This document shows, one piece after another, positions 41,812 through 50,927 of a stretch of DNA of 64,000 bases. The DNA is from Thermosipho africanus Ob7 (GTDB lineage Bacteria; Thermotogota; Thermotogae; Thermotogales; Fervidobacteriaceae). The notes beneath the pieces are model-generated. The model was not told the DNA's origin. It worked only from the letters and a program-made list of their open reading frames with translations, and did not search any database. The DNA lies in assembly GCF_003351105.1 (NCBI RefSeq), contig NZ_NKRG01000005.1, positions 62,001-126,000 of the forward strand, read 5' to 3'. The translations under genes were made by a program, and so were the position numbers. Positions within the stretch are counted from its first letter, which is position 1. The number at the start of each line of letters is the position of its first letter.

Positions 41812-43896
41812 ATGAAAAAGATTTTAATTTTTATTTTTTTATTTTTTGGAGCATTTTTATTTTCACAAATTAATACAAATCACTTGGAGTTTTTAGGAGA
41901 AGATTTTGTATTAAATGGAGAAATGGTGAGAGGATATTTTGTATATGCTGATAAAACTTCAGATGGTTATAGGAAAATTCCTGCAAAAGGAGAAGGGGAT
42001 ATATGTGTTGATGATGTTTCAAGAGCAGTTGTTACATATGTTGAAATGTATGAATTTACTCGAGATAGTAAATATCTTGATTTAGCAAAAAAAGCAGCAA
42101 AATTTATTGTTCAAATGCAAGATTATGACGGAGACTTTTATAATTTTGCATATGTTGATGGTACTATAAACAAAACTGGTATAACAAGTTCAAAGCAGCA
42201 TTCATGGTGGGCTGTTAGGGCATTTTGGGCTTTATCAAAAATTTCAAAATATGATTTTACATTTCTTGAAAATGCTAAGAAGGGTTATGAGTTATTATCC
42301 AACTATGTTGATGCTGGATTGTTAAATGGAGTGGGCGATCAGACATCAGTTTACATTCTTGGTTTGTGTGCATTAAATGATTTGGGAATTAATGTTAAAA
42401 ATGAAATCAGGAATTCTGCAGATGCCATATTGGGACTTTATCAGTATGGATTTTTTAAAACTTATAAAGATAAAATACTCTGGCATGGATGGGGAAATAG
42501 GTATGTGGAAGCTCTTGTAGAAAGTTATAGAGTTTTAAAAGATAAAAAATATTTAGAATACGCAAAAAAAGCTCTTGAAATAGAAGGGCCAATTTTCTTG
42601 TCTACGGGGTTTATATATGAAATTTCAGACAAAGTAAAACTTTTTCCTGAACTTTCTTATGCAGTTGAAAGTATTACAGTTGGAGCAATAAAATATTATC
42701 TCGAAACAAGAGATGAAGAAATAGGTGTTTTAGCCTCCCTCATGGCAGGATGGTACAAAGGGTTAAATAGGCTTGGAAAACCTATGTATGGTCCAAATAG
42801 TGAAGGATATGATGGAATGGAATTTGCTCATATAAACTACAATGCAGGTGCTGAATCAACTATTTCAGCAGTTAGAACAATGTTATTTTTAGAAATTATG
42901 CCCGATAAATTAAAAAAATTATCGGAAGGAAAGCTCTTAAAATCATATCCCTTACAAGTTTTGGAAGCAGAAGCTGGTGACTGGGGATTATCCGATGTTC
43001 AAGTTTTGGTTGATGCTAAATTTGGTGGTTCAAGCGCTCTTTCATTTGAAGATAATGTAAGACTCAAGTTCAATGTTTCTCCTGGAGTTTATGATGTTAT
43101 AATAGTTGGAAATGGTGGATACGATTGTACGGTTTCATCTGGTTATGATAAAGTAACTGGATCTTTAAATGGAAGTTATGTTCATCTTGGTGAATTAAAG
43201 CTAGATCAGTTTAGGGTTATATTAAAAGGGGCAGGAATTATTGATCAAGTAGTTTTAATTCCTGAAAAAATAGGAGTTTCAACATCTGATATTTCTGCTT
43301 TTTACGAAAACGGGAAATTAACACTCAAAATAGAAAAAGTAGAAATTAGAGATTTTGAAAACAAAACGGAAAGTTTTTTAACATTCAAAAAATATGACAA
43401 TTTTATCTTGTTTAATCTTGAAAATGTTTTGAACAACAATGGAATAGCTGATTCAATAAATGAAAAAGGAAATTTTGATAATCTTGGATCAGTTCTTGGG
43501 AGTTATCTTCCACAAGAGATAATAGAAAAGATAAAGAATTATAAAGTACCATTTAAAATACATGAAAATGGAAATGACAATATAAGGTGTAATGGACAAG
43601 TTTTAAAATTTGAAAAAACATTTGTGAAAAACTTATATCTTTTAGTTGCTGCAAATCATGGAGATTATAATGTAATCTTTAAAGTTAATGGCAAAGATTT
43701 TGAAATGAAAATTCCTGATTGGTGTTCTGAAAAAATTGATATTATTTCAGATTATAGATTTGTTTTGACAGGAGAAAAACAATTTATTAAATGTGGTTTA
43801 AAAATTATTAGATTTGAGATAAATGGCATAATAGAAGAAATAATTCTTCCAAACGAAGTAAATGTTCACGTGTTTGCTATTACAGGAGAGTGGTAA
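41812..43896 (+). CDS. secreted alpha/alpha-toroid protein, possible new glycosidase
   Basis: The 694-residue protein has a signal peptide (MKKILIFIFLFFGAFLFSQ). Residues 50-370 look like a six-hairpin (alpha/alpha) barrel: DICVDDVSRAVVTYVEMYE, FIVQMQDYDGDFYNF, KQHSWWAVRAFWAL and FAHINYNAGAESTISA. The rest is beta-rich (about 380-694) and resembles carbohydrate-binding or fibronectin-like modules. I do not recognise a named family. Asp/Glu and Trp-rich loops in the barrel are as in glycosidases and lyases of this fold. It starts four bases after the GH4 stop and ends the locus, so a role in opening the same glycan outside the cell is likely but unproven. Confidence 0.65.
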   Translation: MKKILIFIFLFFGAFLFSQINTNHLEFLGEDFVLNGEMVRGYFVYADKTSDGYRKIPAKGEGDICVDDVSRAVVTYVEMYEFTRDSKYLDLAKKAAKFIVQMQDYDGDFYNFAYVDGTINKTGITSSKQHSWWAVRAFWALSKISKYDFTFLENAKKGYELLSNYVDAGLLNGVGDQTSVYILGLCALNDLGINVKNEIRNSADAILGLYQYGFFKTYKDKILWHGWGNRYVEALVESYRVLKDKKYLEYAKKALEIEGPIFLSTGFIYEISDKVKLFPELSYAVESITVGAIKYYLETRDEEIGVLASLMAGWYKGLNRLGKPMYGPNSEGYDGMEFAHINYNAGAESTISAVRTMLFLEIMPDKLKKLSEGKLLKSYPLQVLEAEAGDWGLSDVQVLVDAKFGGSSALSFEDNVRLKFNVSPGVYDVIIVGNGGYDCTVSSGYDKVTGSLNGSYVHLGELKLDQFRVILKGAGIIDQVVLIPEKIGVSTSDISAFYENGKLTLKIEKVEIRDFENKTESFLTFKKYDNFILFNLENVLNNNGIADSINEKGNFDNLGSVLGSYLPQEIIEKIKNYKVPFKIHENGNDNIRCNGQVLKFEKTFVKNLYLLVAANHGDYNVIFKVNGKDFEMKIPDWCSEKIDIISDYRFVLTGEKQFIKCGLKIIRFEINGIIEEIILPNEVNVHVFAITGEW

Positions 43897-43916
43897 TTAA
43901 AATATAAAAAAATTTT

Positions 43917-43947
43917 ATTCCCGCACATATGTGCGGGAATTTTTTTT
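43917..43947 (+). terminator. terminator of the GH130/GH4 locus
   Basis: The perfect palindrome ATTCCCGCACAT/ATGTGCGGGAAT is followed by seven T. The last two T of the tract are also the first two bases of the ars -35 box (TTGACA, 43946-43951). Confidence 0.93.
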
Positions 43948-43990
43948 GACATATATAGGAATAAAAGTTATAATTATATTACCATATGGT
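43946..43990 (+). promoter_or_regulatory. ars promoter and ArsR operator
   Basis: TTGACA (43946-43951) and TATAAT (43969-43974) have the ideal 17-base spacing. The palindrome ACCATATGGT (43981-43990) covers the expected start point, and a further CATATAG follows. A repressor here would block initiation; ArsR encoded directly downstream is the natural ligand-responsive repressor. Confidence 0.75.
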
Positions 43991-44012
43991 CATATAGTTA
44001 AGAGGTGGTTTT

Positions 44013-44357
44013 ATGATTGAAGTTATAGAAATTATAAAATTATTTTCAAATGAAACAAGGGCAAGGATACTATTTTTAATTTCTAATACAGAAGTATGTA
44101 ATTGTGATATTGAAAATGTTCTTAATATAACCCAATCTAATGTTTCAAAACATTTAAAACAGGCTGAGTTTTTGAATTTAATTAATAAAAGAAAAAATTC
44201 ATATTGGACTTACTATAGTTTAAACCAAGAGATGTTAAAAAGATATAGCTTCATAAATGAGATATTAAAAGAATTGGCTAAAATTGAACCATTTAAAAAT
44301 GATTTAAAAAAAATGAATGAGTATTTAAAAAATCCTGGTAGATGTGAAAGGAGGTAA
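44013..44357 (+). CDS. arsR: ArsR family arsenite-responsive repressor
   Basis: This 114-residue winged-helix repressor has the metal-sensing pair in EVCNCDI (Cys34 and Cys36, the alpha-3 CxC type of ArsR) and the recognition helix TQSNVSKHLKQAEFLNLI. Arsenite or antimonite binding would release it from the operator at 43981-43990 and induce the operon. The Acr3 gene follows at once. Confidence 0.9.
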   Translation: MIEVIEIIKLFSNETRARILFLISNTEVCNCDIENVLNITQSNVSKHLKQAEFLNLINKRKNSYWTYYSLNQEMLKRYSFINEILKELAKIEPFKNDLKKMNEYLKNPGRCERR

Positions 44358-44358
44358 A

Positions 44359-45399
44359 ATGATGAAAAAGAAAATGAAATTTTTTGAAAAGTATCTTAGT
44401 ATTTGGGTAGCTCTTTGTATAATTGGTGGATTTTTACTTGGGAAAATTTTTCCTCAAGTTCCAAAAACTCTAAGCAAATGGGAATATGCAAATGTGTCAA
44501 TTCCAATTGCAATTTTAATTTGGTTAATGATTTATCCTATGATGCTGAAAATAGATTTTTCAAGTATTAAAAATGTAGGGAGAAATCCAAAAGGACTTAT
44601 AATTACTCTCACTGTTAATTGGTTGATCAAACCTTTTACAATGTACTTTATAGCCTATTTCTTTTTAAAAGTAGTTTTTGGAAATATAATTGGTGTTGAG
44701 TTATCATCTGAATATGTGGCAGGAGCTGTTTTGCTTGGAGCGGCACCTTGTACAGCTATGGTTTTTGTATGGAGCTATTTGACAAATGGAGATGCCTTAT
44801 ATACTCTTGTTCAGGTAGCTATTAATGATCTTGTAATATTGTTTGCTTTTGCTCCCATTGTTTCATTTTTGTTGAAAGTTGGAAATATTACAGTACCTTT
44901 CAAAACACTTATATTTTCAGTAGTTATTTTTGTTCTTATTCCTTTAATTGTAGCAATAATCACAAGGCATTATGTAATTAAGAATAAGGGAAAAGAATAT
45001 CTTGAAAGAAAATTCATTCCAAAATTTTCAACAATCTCTATTATTGGGCTTCTTCTGACTTTAATACTTCTTTTCTCCTTCCAAGGTGAGACTATAGAAA
45101 AGAATTTTATACACATCTTACTTATTTCAATTCCGTTAATTATTCAAACTTTTCTTATTTTTACCATTGGATATTTCTGGGCTTATTTTTGGAAAGTTCC
45201 ACATTCAATTGCTGTACCTGCTGCAATGATTGGAGCAAGCAATTTCTTCGAACTTGCAGTTGCAGTTGCTATTTCTCTCTTTGGAATGAACTCAGGAGCT
45301 GCACTTGCAACTGTTGTTGGAGTATTAGTTGAAGTTCCAGTAATGCTTACACTAGTTAAAATAGCAAATACAACGAGAAAGAAATTTAAAAAAGCATAG
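44359..45399 (+). CDS. acr3: arsenite efflux transporter Acr3
   Basis: This ten-helix protein of the BASS/Acr3 family exports arsenite. GAAPCTAMVFVWSYLTNGD holds the essential Cys of family members, and IGASNFFELAVAVAISLFG is the second conserved half. It has about 346 residues. AAAGGAGGT at about 44347-44355 supports ATG 44359 (or 44362), not the GTG at 44344. The ribosome site lies inside the end of arsR. Confidence 0.93.
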   Translation: MMKKKMKFFEKYLSIWVALCIIGGFLLGKIFPQVPKTLSKWEYANVSIPIAILIWLMIYPMMLKIDFSSIKNVGRNPKGLIITLTVNWLIKPFTMYFIAYFFLKVVFGNIIGVELSSEYVAGAVLLGAAPCTAMVFVWSYLTNGDALYTLVQVAINDLVILFAFAPIVSFLLKVGNITVPFKTLIFSVVIFVLIPLIVAIITRHYVIKNKGKEYLERKFIPKFSTISIIGLLLTLILLFSFQGETIEKNFIHILLISIPLIIQTFLIFTIGYFWAYFWKVPHSIAVPAAMIGASNFFELAVAVAISLFGMNSGAALATVVGVLVEVPVMLTLVKIANTTRKKFKKA

Positions 45400-45439
45400 G
45401 TATTGAATTGTGGTATAAATAATAATGGAGGTTGATAAA

Positions 45440-46219
45440 ATGATGAAAATAGCATTTATTTCAGATGTACATTCAAATTTAGAAGCCTTGGAAAGTGTTT
45501 TAGAAGATATAAAAAAGGAAAATGTTGATAAGATATTTTGCCTTGGGGATCTTGTAGGTTATGGGCCAAGTCCAAATGAGGTTATAGAAAAAATAAAAAA
45601 GGAAAATATTATTTCGGTAATGGGAAACTATGATGATGCAGTTGGGTTTGAAAAAACAAGTTGTGGTTGTTCTTATAATCCTGGAAGAGAAACTGAAGTT
45701 GGTGATGAATCATTATCATGGACAATTAAAGTAACAAGTAAAAATAACAAAGAATTTTTAAAAAATCTTCCAAAAAAACTTTCATTAGAAGTTGAAGGAG
45801 TTAAAATTTTACTTGTGCATGGAAGTCCTTTGAATCACTTATTGGAATATGTAAAACCATCTACCGATCCAGAAAGATTAAAATTAATTGCAGGATCAGT
45901 TGAAGAAGATATCATAGTTAATGGCCATACTCATTTGGCTATGGCAAAGCATTTGTATGGAAAAACAATTTTAAATCCTGGTAGTGTTGGTAGAACCAAG
46001 GATGGAAAACCAGGAGCAACTTATTTAATATTAGAAATTGATAAAGGTGTGTTTAGTTATAGATTTAAATTTGTCGAGTACGATGTTAAAAAAACCGTTG
46101 AAAAAATAGTTAAAGTGGGTCTTCCAATTGAACTTGCAACTGTTTTGGCTCTTGGTTCAACATTTAATATGGGACCATCAAAAAATAAAAAAAATGATCT
46201 AGGTATTTTTAAAGTTTAA
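45440..46219 (+). CDS. calcineurin-like metallophosphoesterase
   Basis: The YfcE/MJ0936-like phosphoesterase motifs are all present: SDVHSNLEALE, GDLVGYGP, GNYDD, LLVHGSP and NGHTH. These bind two metal ions. About 259 residues; GGAGG supports ATG 45440 (or 45443). An unusual Cys-containing stretch (KTSCGCSYNPGRE) lies after the GNYDD motif. It follows acr3 closely in the ars unit, so a role in arsenic or phosphate stress is possible; the substrate is unknown. Confidence 0.84.
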   Translation: MMKIAFISDVHSNLEALESVLEDIKKENVDKIFCLGDLVGYGPSPNEVIEKIKKENIISVMGNYDDAVGFEKTSCGCSYNPGRETEVGDESLSWTIKVTSKNNKEFLKNLPKKLSLEVEGVKILLVHGSPLNHLLEYVKPSTDPERLKLIAGSVEEDIIVNGHTHLAMAKHLYGKTILNPGSVGRTKDGKPGATYLILEIDKGVFSYRFKFVEYDVKKTVEKIVKVGLPIELATVLALGSTFNMGPSKNKKNDLGIFKV

Positions 46220-46235
46220 TGGTGGAGGTAAAATT

Positions 46236-47000
46236 ATGCCAAAATTTCAAAAAGGTGAATGGGTTTTAATAACAGGCGGTTCTTCAGGAATTGGTGAGGA
46301 ATTTGCATATCAACTTGCTGAAATGGATTTGAATTTGGTTTTAGTGGGAAGAAGTGAGCAGAGACTAGAAAGTGTGAAAAGAAAAATAGAAAGTGTTAAT
46401 AAAAATATTAGGGTTGAGACATTGTCTTTTGATTTATCAAACGATATGGAAGATCTTATTAAAAAATTAGATAATTATCCTATTGATCATCTAATTAACA
46501 ATGCAGGATTCGGTTGGTACGGAGAATTTGTTAATGGTAATAAAGAAATATATGAAAATATGATATCTGTAAACATTAAAGCATTAACGATTTTAAGTTA
46601 TCATTTTTCAAAAAAGTTTATTGAAAAAGGAAAAGGTGGAATAATAAACGTTGGTTCAGTTGCAGGATTCTTTCCTATTCCACACTTTGCAGTATATGGT
46701 GCGACAAAAGCCTATGTTTATAGTTTATCGTATGCACTCTGGGCTGAGCTAAAAAAACACAATGTTCATGTTATGTGTTTAGCACCTGGAAAGACAAAAA
46801 CTAGATTTTTTGAAAGAGCTAATATGCAGAATTCAGATAAAACAATGAGTGCAAAGAAAGTTGTCGAAGGAGCATTAAAAGCTTATTCAAAAAACAAACC
46901 ACTTTATATTCCAGGATTTTCCAATAAACTTTCCTATCTATTAGTAAGAAAAATTTTTAGTGATAAATCTATATCAAAGCTATTAGAAAAAAATTTTTGA
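46236..47000 (+). CDS. short-chain dehydrogenase/reductase
   Basis: This 254-residue classical SDR has the cofactor motif TGGSSGIGEE, the NNAG motif (LINNAGFGWYG), catalytic Ser in VGSVAGF and YxxxK in YGATKAYVYS. It is cytoplasmic and NADP(H)-type by the Ser-rich loop and following Arg (VGRSEQR). It is last in the ars transcription unit, 16 bases after the phosphoesterase; the substrate is unknown. Confidence 0.88.
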   Translation: MPKFQKGEWVLITGGSSGIGEEFAYQLAEMDLNLVLVGRSEQRLESVKRKIESVNKNIRVETLSFDLSNDMEDLIKKLDNYPIDHLINNAGFGWYGEFVNGNKEIYENMISVNIKALTILSYHFSKKFIEKGKGGIINVGSVAGFFPIPHFAVYGATKAYVYSLSYALWAELKKHNVHVMCLAPGKTKTRFFERANMQNSDKTMSAKKVVEGALKAYSKNKPLYIPGFSNKLSYLLVRKIFSDKSISKLLEKNF

Positions 47001-47016
47001 TTATATAATGTATTTA

Positions 47017-47049
47017 AAAAACGGGCTTATTTAAGCCCGTTTTTTTTTT
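47017..47049 (+). terminator. terminator of the ars operon
   Basis: AAAACGGGCTTA-TT-TAAGCCCGTTTT is a perfect stem followed by a long T tract (T up to 47049). Confidence 0.93.
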
Positions 47050-47111
47050 AAGTGTTTAATATAAATCGATAAAATTTTTATTATATAAAAAGTTTTAAAT
47101 TAATGTTAATT

Positions 47112-47154
47112 TTGAGAATTATTATCAATATGGTATAATTAGTTAGAACTAATT
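47112..47154 (+). promoter_or_regulatory. korAB promoter with Fur-like box and a second palindrome
   Basis: TTGAGA (47112-47117) and TATAAT (47134-47139) are 16 bases apart. TGAGAAT-T-ATTATCA (47113-47127) matches the Fur 7-1-7 consensus TGATAATNATTATCA at all but one position outside the free centre and overlaps the -35 box. A separate perfect repeat AATTAGTT-AG-AACTAATT (47137-47154) covers the start point. Two regulators may therefore act here. Fur binding is inference from the match. Confidence 0.6.
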
Positions 47155-47169
47155 AAAAGGGGTGATTAT

Positions 47170-48840
47170 ATGAAAGAAATTTTTTCAATAGTACTTAGCG
47201 GAGCTGCTGGTCAAGGAGTGCAAACTGTTGAAAATTTATTTACAAATATTGCCAAAAACTCTGGCTACTATGTATTTGCAACAAAAGAATATATGTCAAG
47301 AGTAAGAGGTGGAAATAATTCTACTGAAATTGTTATTTCTTCAAAGCCTGTTAGGGCATTTAGAAGAAAGATTGACCTATTAGTTGTTTTAAATTCAAAT
47401 GCTATTGAAAGATTGCGTGATAGAATAGACGATGAAACAATAATTATAGGAGAAGAAAAATTCATAAAAGGTGAAAAAAATGCTATCTTTGTGCCTTTAA
47501 TTGATATTTCCAAGGAGTTTGGAAGTATTATTTATGCAAATTCTGTTGCTGCAGGAATATTGTCTGGAATAATTAATGCTGATATGGAAGTTGTTAAAAA
47601 TACAGTAAAACAATATTTTTCAGAAAAAGGAGAAAATGTTATTCAAAGTAACCTAAATTCAATTTTAAAGGGCTTTGAAATTGGTAAAGATTTGAATATT
47701 AATTTTGAAATTGAAAAAAACAATGATGTTAAGAAGCATATGTTATTTAATGGTTCAAAAGCAGTTGCTAATGGAGCGGTTGCTGGTGGCTGTAATTTTA
47801 TATCATCTTATCCAATGTCTCCTGCTACTGCTGTATTTACTGAACTTGCAAAAATGTCTAAAGATAAAAAAATAATTGTGGATCAGGCTGAAGATGAGAT
47901 TGCTGCTGCAAATATGGTTATAGGGGCTTGGTATGCTGGTGCACGTGCACTTGTTTCTACTTCTGGTGGTGGTTTTGCGTTAATGGAAGAAGCAATCAGC
48001 TTATCTGGAATGATTGAAACACCGATAGTTGTTCATTTAGGTCAAAGGCCAGGCCCGGCTACTGGGCTTCCTACAAGGACAGAACAAGGTGATTTGAATT
48101 TAGTCCTATATGCAGGCCATGGTACATTTCCAAGAATAATTCTTGCCCCTTCAACTCTAGAAGAAGCTTTTTACTTGTCTGCTCAAGCTTTTAACTTTGC
48201 AGACAAATTTCAAGTTCCAGTATTTATTTTAACAGATCAATATTTTTTGGATACATATTATAACGTTGAAAAGTTGCCAAGTGTTGAAGTTCATAGATAC
48301 ATTGTTGAAACTACAAAAGATTATAAAAGATATGAACTTACTGAGAATGGAATTTCTCCTAGAGGAATTCCTGGATATGGAGAAGGTGTAGTTAGAGTTG
48401 ATAGTGATGAACACGATGAATACGGACATATAACTGAAAGTCCAAAAGTTAGAGTAGATATGGTAAATAAAAGAATGAAAAAGTTAAATGAAATTTTAAA
48501 AGATTTTATTTCACCAGTATTGTGTGGGAATAAAGATTATGAATATCTTTTTGTTTCTTGGGGTTCAACTTCTCAAATTTTAAAAGAAGCGATAGAAGAA
48601 TTAAATAATGAAAAAATTGCTATGTTACATTTTCCTCAGGTTTATCCTCTTGCAAGAAAGGTTGAAGATTATTTGAAAAAGGCTAAGAAAGTTATTTTTG
48701 TTGAACAAAATGCTACTGGGCAATTTGCAGATTTAGTTAGAATGGAATTTGGTATTGACACGTCGAATAGGATTTTGAAATACGATGGATTTCCATTCTC
48801 TGTAGAAGAGTTGAAAGAAAAGATTGGGGAGGCGTTATAA
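47170..48840 (+). CDS. korA: 2-oxoacid:ferredoxin oxidoreductase, fused gamma-alpha subunit
   Basis: The 556-residue protein joins the gamma domain (residues 1-185, [12 protein letters not shown] and [11 protein letters not shown]) to the alpha/transketolase-like part ([46 protein letters not shown]). With KorB it oxidises a 2-oxoacid with coenzyme A and reduces ferredoxin, using thiamine diphosphate. The exact acid (2-oxoglutarate, pyruvate or branched-chain) cannot be told. GGGGTGA precedes the ATG. A close paralogue lies at 62332-64000 on the other strand. Confidence 0.9.
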   Translation: MKEIFSIVLSGAAGQGVQTVENLFTNIAKNSGYYVFATKEYMSRVRGGNNSTEIVISSKPVRAFRRKIDLLVVLNSNAIERLRDRIDDETIIIGEEKFIKGEKNAIFVPLIDISKEFGSIIYANSVAAGILSGIINADMEVVKNTVKQYFSEKGENVIQSNLNSILKGFEIGKDLNINFEIEKNNDVKKHMLFNGSKAVANGAVAGGCNFISSYPMSPATAVFTELAKMSKDKKIIVDQAEDEIAAANMVIGAWYAGARALVSTSGGGFALMEEAISLSGMIETPIVVHLGQRPGPATGLPTRTEQGDLNLVLYAGHGTFPRIILAPSTLEEAFYLSAQAFNFADKFQVPVFILTDQYFLDTYYNVEKLPSVEVHRYIVETTKDYKRYELTENGISPRGIPGYGEGVVRVDSDEHDEYGHITESPKVRVDMVNKRMKKLNEILKDFISPVLCGNKDYEYLFVSWGSTSQILKEAIEELNNEKIAMLHFPQVYPLARKVEDYLKKAKKVIFVEQNATGQFADLVRMEFGIDTSNRILKYDGFPFSVEELKEKIGEAL

Positions 48841-49637
48841 TGTTGAACGTAAAATTATATGATATTCCTGATGCTGATATTGCTTGGTGTCCAGGCTGTG
48901 GTAACTTTGGAATACTTAATGAATTAAAAACTGCACTTTCTGAATTAAACTTAAAGCCTAATCAAGTTGTTATTGTTTCAGGTATTGGTCAAGCAGCAAA
49001 GATGCCTCAGTACGTTAATGTGAATATGTTTAATGGTTTACATGGTAGAACTCTACCAGTTGCAACTGGAATAAAATTGACAAATCCTTCCCTAGTTGTA
49101 ATTGCCGAAAGTGGTGATGGATGTACATATGGAGAAGGAGGTAATCATTTTATTCATACAATAAGGAAGAATCCTAATATCGTTAATATAGTTCATGACA
49201 ATATGATATATGGATTAACAAAAGGTCAAGCTTCACCAACAACTCCAAAAGGCGTAAAAACGACATTACAATTTGATGGAGTTTATATTGATCCATTTAA
49301 TCCGATTGCTGTTGCAGTTGCTTTGAATGCATCATTTGTTGCCAGAACGTTTATGGGTTATACAGAATTAACTGTAGAATTAATTAAAAAAGCAATTAAC
49401 CATAAGGGATATGCTTTGATAGATATTTTACAACCGTGTGTTACTTTTAATAAATATAATACATATCAATGGTACAAAGAAAATACATATATTCTTCCAG
49501 AAGATTATGACCCAACTGATAGAAAAAAAGCTTTTGAGATTGCTATGGATACTAGTAAATTAGCACTTGGTCTAATTTACAAAAATGATTCAAGAGATGT
49601 ATATGAAGATTTTCATCCAAGGATAGAATTATTCTAA
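48840..49637 (+). CDS. korB: 2-oxoacid:ferredoxin oxidoreductase, beta subunit
   Basis: The beta subunit binds thiamine diphosphate ([20 protein letters not shown], then [18 protein letters not shown]) and a [4Fe-4S] cluster through Cys17 and Cys20 in WCPGCGNFG and further Cys, including LQPCVTFN. It has 265 residues and starts in a TAATG overlap with korA, so subunits are made in equal amounts. The copy at 61535 is about 87% identical by hand count. Two heme-type genes follow in the same direction. Confidence 0.92.
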   Translation: MLNVKLYDIPDADIAWCPGCGNFGILNELKTALSELNLKPNQVVIVSGIGQAAKMPQYVNVNMFNGLHGRTLPVATGIKLTNPSLVVIAESGDGCTYGEGGNHFIHTIRKNPNIVNIVHDNMIYGLTKGQASPTTPKGVKTTLQFDGVYIDPFNPIAVAVALNASFVARTFMGYTELTVELIKKAINHKGYALIDILQPCVTFNKYNTYQWYKENTYILPEDYDPTDRKKAFEIAMDTSKLALGLIYKNDSRDVYEDFHPRIELF

Positions 49638-49652
49638 AGGAGAGAGATTATA

Positions 49653-50027
49653 ATGGTTGAATTTCTAGGCTGGTTCAATGTATCACTATTAGTATTTAAC
49701 TTTAGTTCATTTCCTCTAAGGCTTTTAAATCAAAAACTAAAAAATGGCAAATTAACATTTTTAATAAGATTTTTAAAAAAATATCACAAAATAACAGGTA
49801 TTTTTTTGGTAATAAGTGGTTTTATACATGGTTTTTTAGCATTAGGATATAATTTTTATTTTCATACAGGTAGTTTATTATGGTGGATGATTATTTTGAT
49901 GTTCTTATTTTATTTATTAGGAAAATTGAAATTTTTAAAACGTAAGTGGATTTACTTTCATAGAAGCTTAGGTGTATTATTGGTTGCATTTTTATTAATT
50001 CACTTATTAAATCCTTGGCTATTTTAA
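49653..50027 (+). CDS. small ferric-reductase-like bis-heme membrane protein
   Basis: This 124-residue protein has about four helices. Two of them carry exact HX13H pairs: His45/His59 (HKITGIFLVISGFIHG) and His103/His117 (HRSLGVLLVAFLLIH). This is the spacing that holds two b-hemes across the membrane in ferric reductases, NOX enzymes and MsrQ. It starts 15 bases after korB and is followed closely by a secreted cytochrome b5 protein, so electron passage through the membrane is likely. I do not know a named family this small that matches; heme binding is inference from the pattern. Confidence 0.7.
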   Translation: MVEFLGWFNVSLLVFNFSSFPLRLLNQKLKNGKLTFLIRFLKKYHKITGIFLVISGFIHGFLALGYNFYFHTGSLLWWMIILMFLFYLLGKLKFLKRKWIYFHRSLGVLLVAFLLIHLLNPWLF

Positions 50028-50047
50028 TTTTTGAAGGAGGGGTAGTT

Positions 50048-50875
50048 ATGAAAAGGTTATTTAGTGTATTCTTAATTTTTATTGTGTTTTTAGGCTTTTC
50101 TTTATCATTGGAAGATATGTTAAATAATGAAAATATGTTTGTTATATCATATGAGAGTCTTACTAAGAATGATGGTGAAAATGGAATTTCTTGGGTTTCA
50201 GTAAATGGATTAGTATACGATTTAAGCGATGTAAAAGCTTGGGTGGGCGGTGTGCATGCAAATGGACGATTTAAAGCAGGGAAGGAATACACTTATGAAA
50301 TATATTCTATTTCACCACATGGAAAAGCTATAGTTGAAAAATACAAGCCTATTGGAATATTAGGTTTTACTATTGAAGATTTAAAGAAATTCAATAGTAA
50401 AAAATTTTTAATTTCATATGAAGGAATAGTATACGATGTAACTAATTCAAAAACTTGGAAAGAAAAAATAGGTTTTAATTTGGAAGATAAGGAAGTAACA
50501 TATTTTATAAAAGAGAAAAAATATTCAGACTTTACAACTTGGGATAATATTTATCAAGTAGGTCTTTTAATTATTCCTTACAGAGATTTAAGTATGTACA
50601 ATGGTAAAAATGGTATGAAAGCATATGTAGCAGTTGAAGGAAAAATATACGATGTAACATATTCAAAAAGATGGAAAAATGGAAACCATATGAATAAACA
50701 CTCGGCAGGCGAAGAGTTAACATATGAAATAATAAAATTTTCTCCACATGGAATGAAAAAATTAGATAATGTATTTAAAATAGGATACTTAGTTTTTCAA
50801 AAAAATGAAAATTATACAATAAAGGAAAATAAAGTTTTTAAAAATGGTTATTTAATAGGTTACATTATAAAATAA
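50048..50875 (+). CDS. secreted protein with three cytochrome b5-like domains
   Basis: After a signal peptide (residues 1-20) come three tandem b5-like repeats. Repeats 1 (about 35-107) and 3 (about 183-251) share VNGLVYDLSDVKAW / VEGKIYDVTYSKRW, an AG(K/E)E turn and SPHG; candidate heme ligands are His70 with His91, and His214 or His218 with His234. Repeat 2 (about 116-178) keeps EGIVYDVTNSKTW but has lost the His residues. GAAGGAGGGG picks the ATG at 50048. Next to the bis-heme gene it could pass electrons outside the membrane; this is inference. Confidence 0.75.
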   Translation: MKRLFSVFLIFIVFLGFSLSLEDMLNNENMFVISYESLTKNDGENGISWVSVNGLVYDLSDVKAWVGGVHANGRFKAGKEYTYEIYSISPHGKAIVEKYKPIGILGFTIEDLKKFNSKKFLISYEGIVYDVTNSKTWKEKIGFNLEDKEVTYFIKEKKYSDFTTWDNIYQVGLLIIPYRDLSMYNGKNGMKAYVAVEGKIYDVTYSKRWKNGNHMNKHSAGEELTYEIIKFSPHGMKKLDNVFKIGYLVFQKNENYTIKENKVFKNGYLIGYIIK

Positions 50876-50885
50876 AACAAATTTA

Positions 50886-50924
50886 CTCCCCCTTTTTATA
50901 TATCAAAGGGGGAGAATTTTTTTT
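50886..50924. terminator. bidirectional terminator between cytochrome b5 and 2H genes
   Basis: CTCCCCCTTT (50886-50895) pairs with AAAGGGGGAG (50905-50914) and is followed by AATTTTTTTT. The convergent 2H gene ends at 50928, and an A-rich flank on the left gives a partial T tract for the minus direction too. Confidence 0.88.
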
Positions 50925-50927
50925 ATG

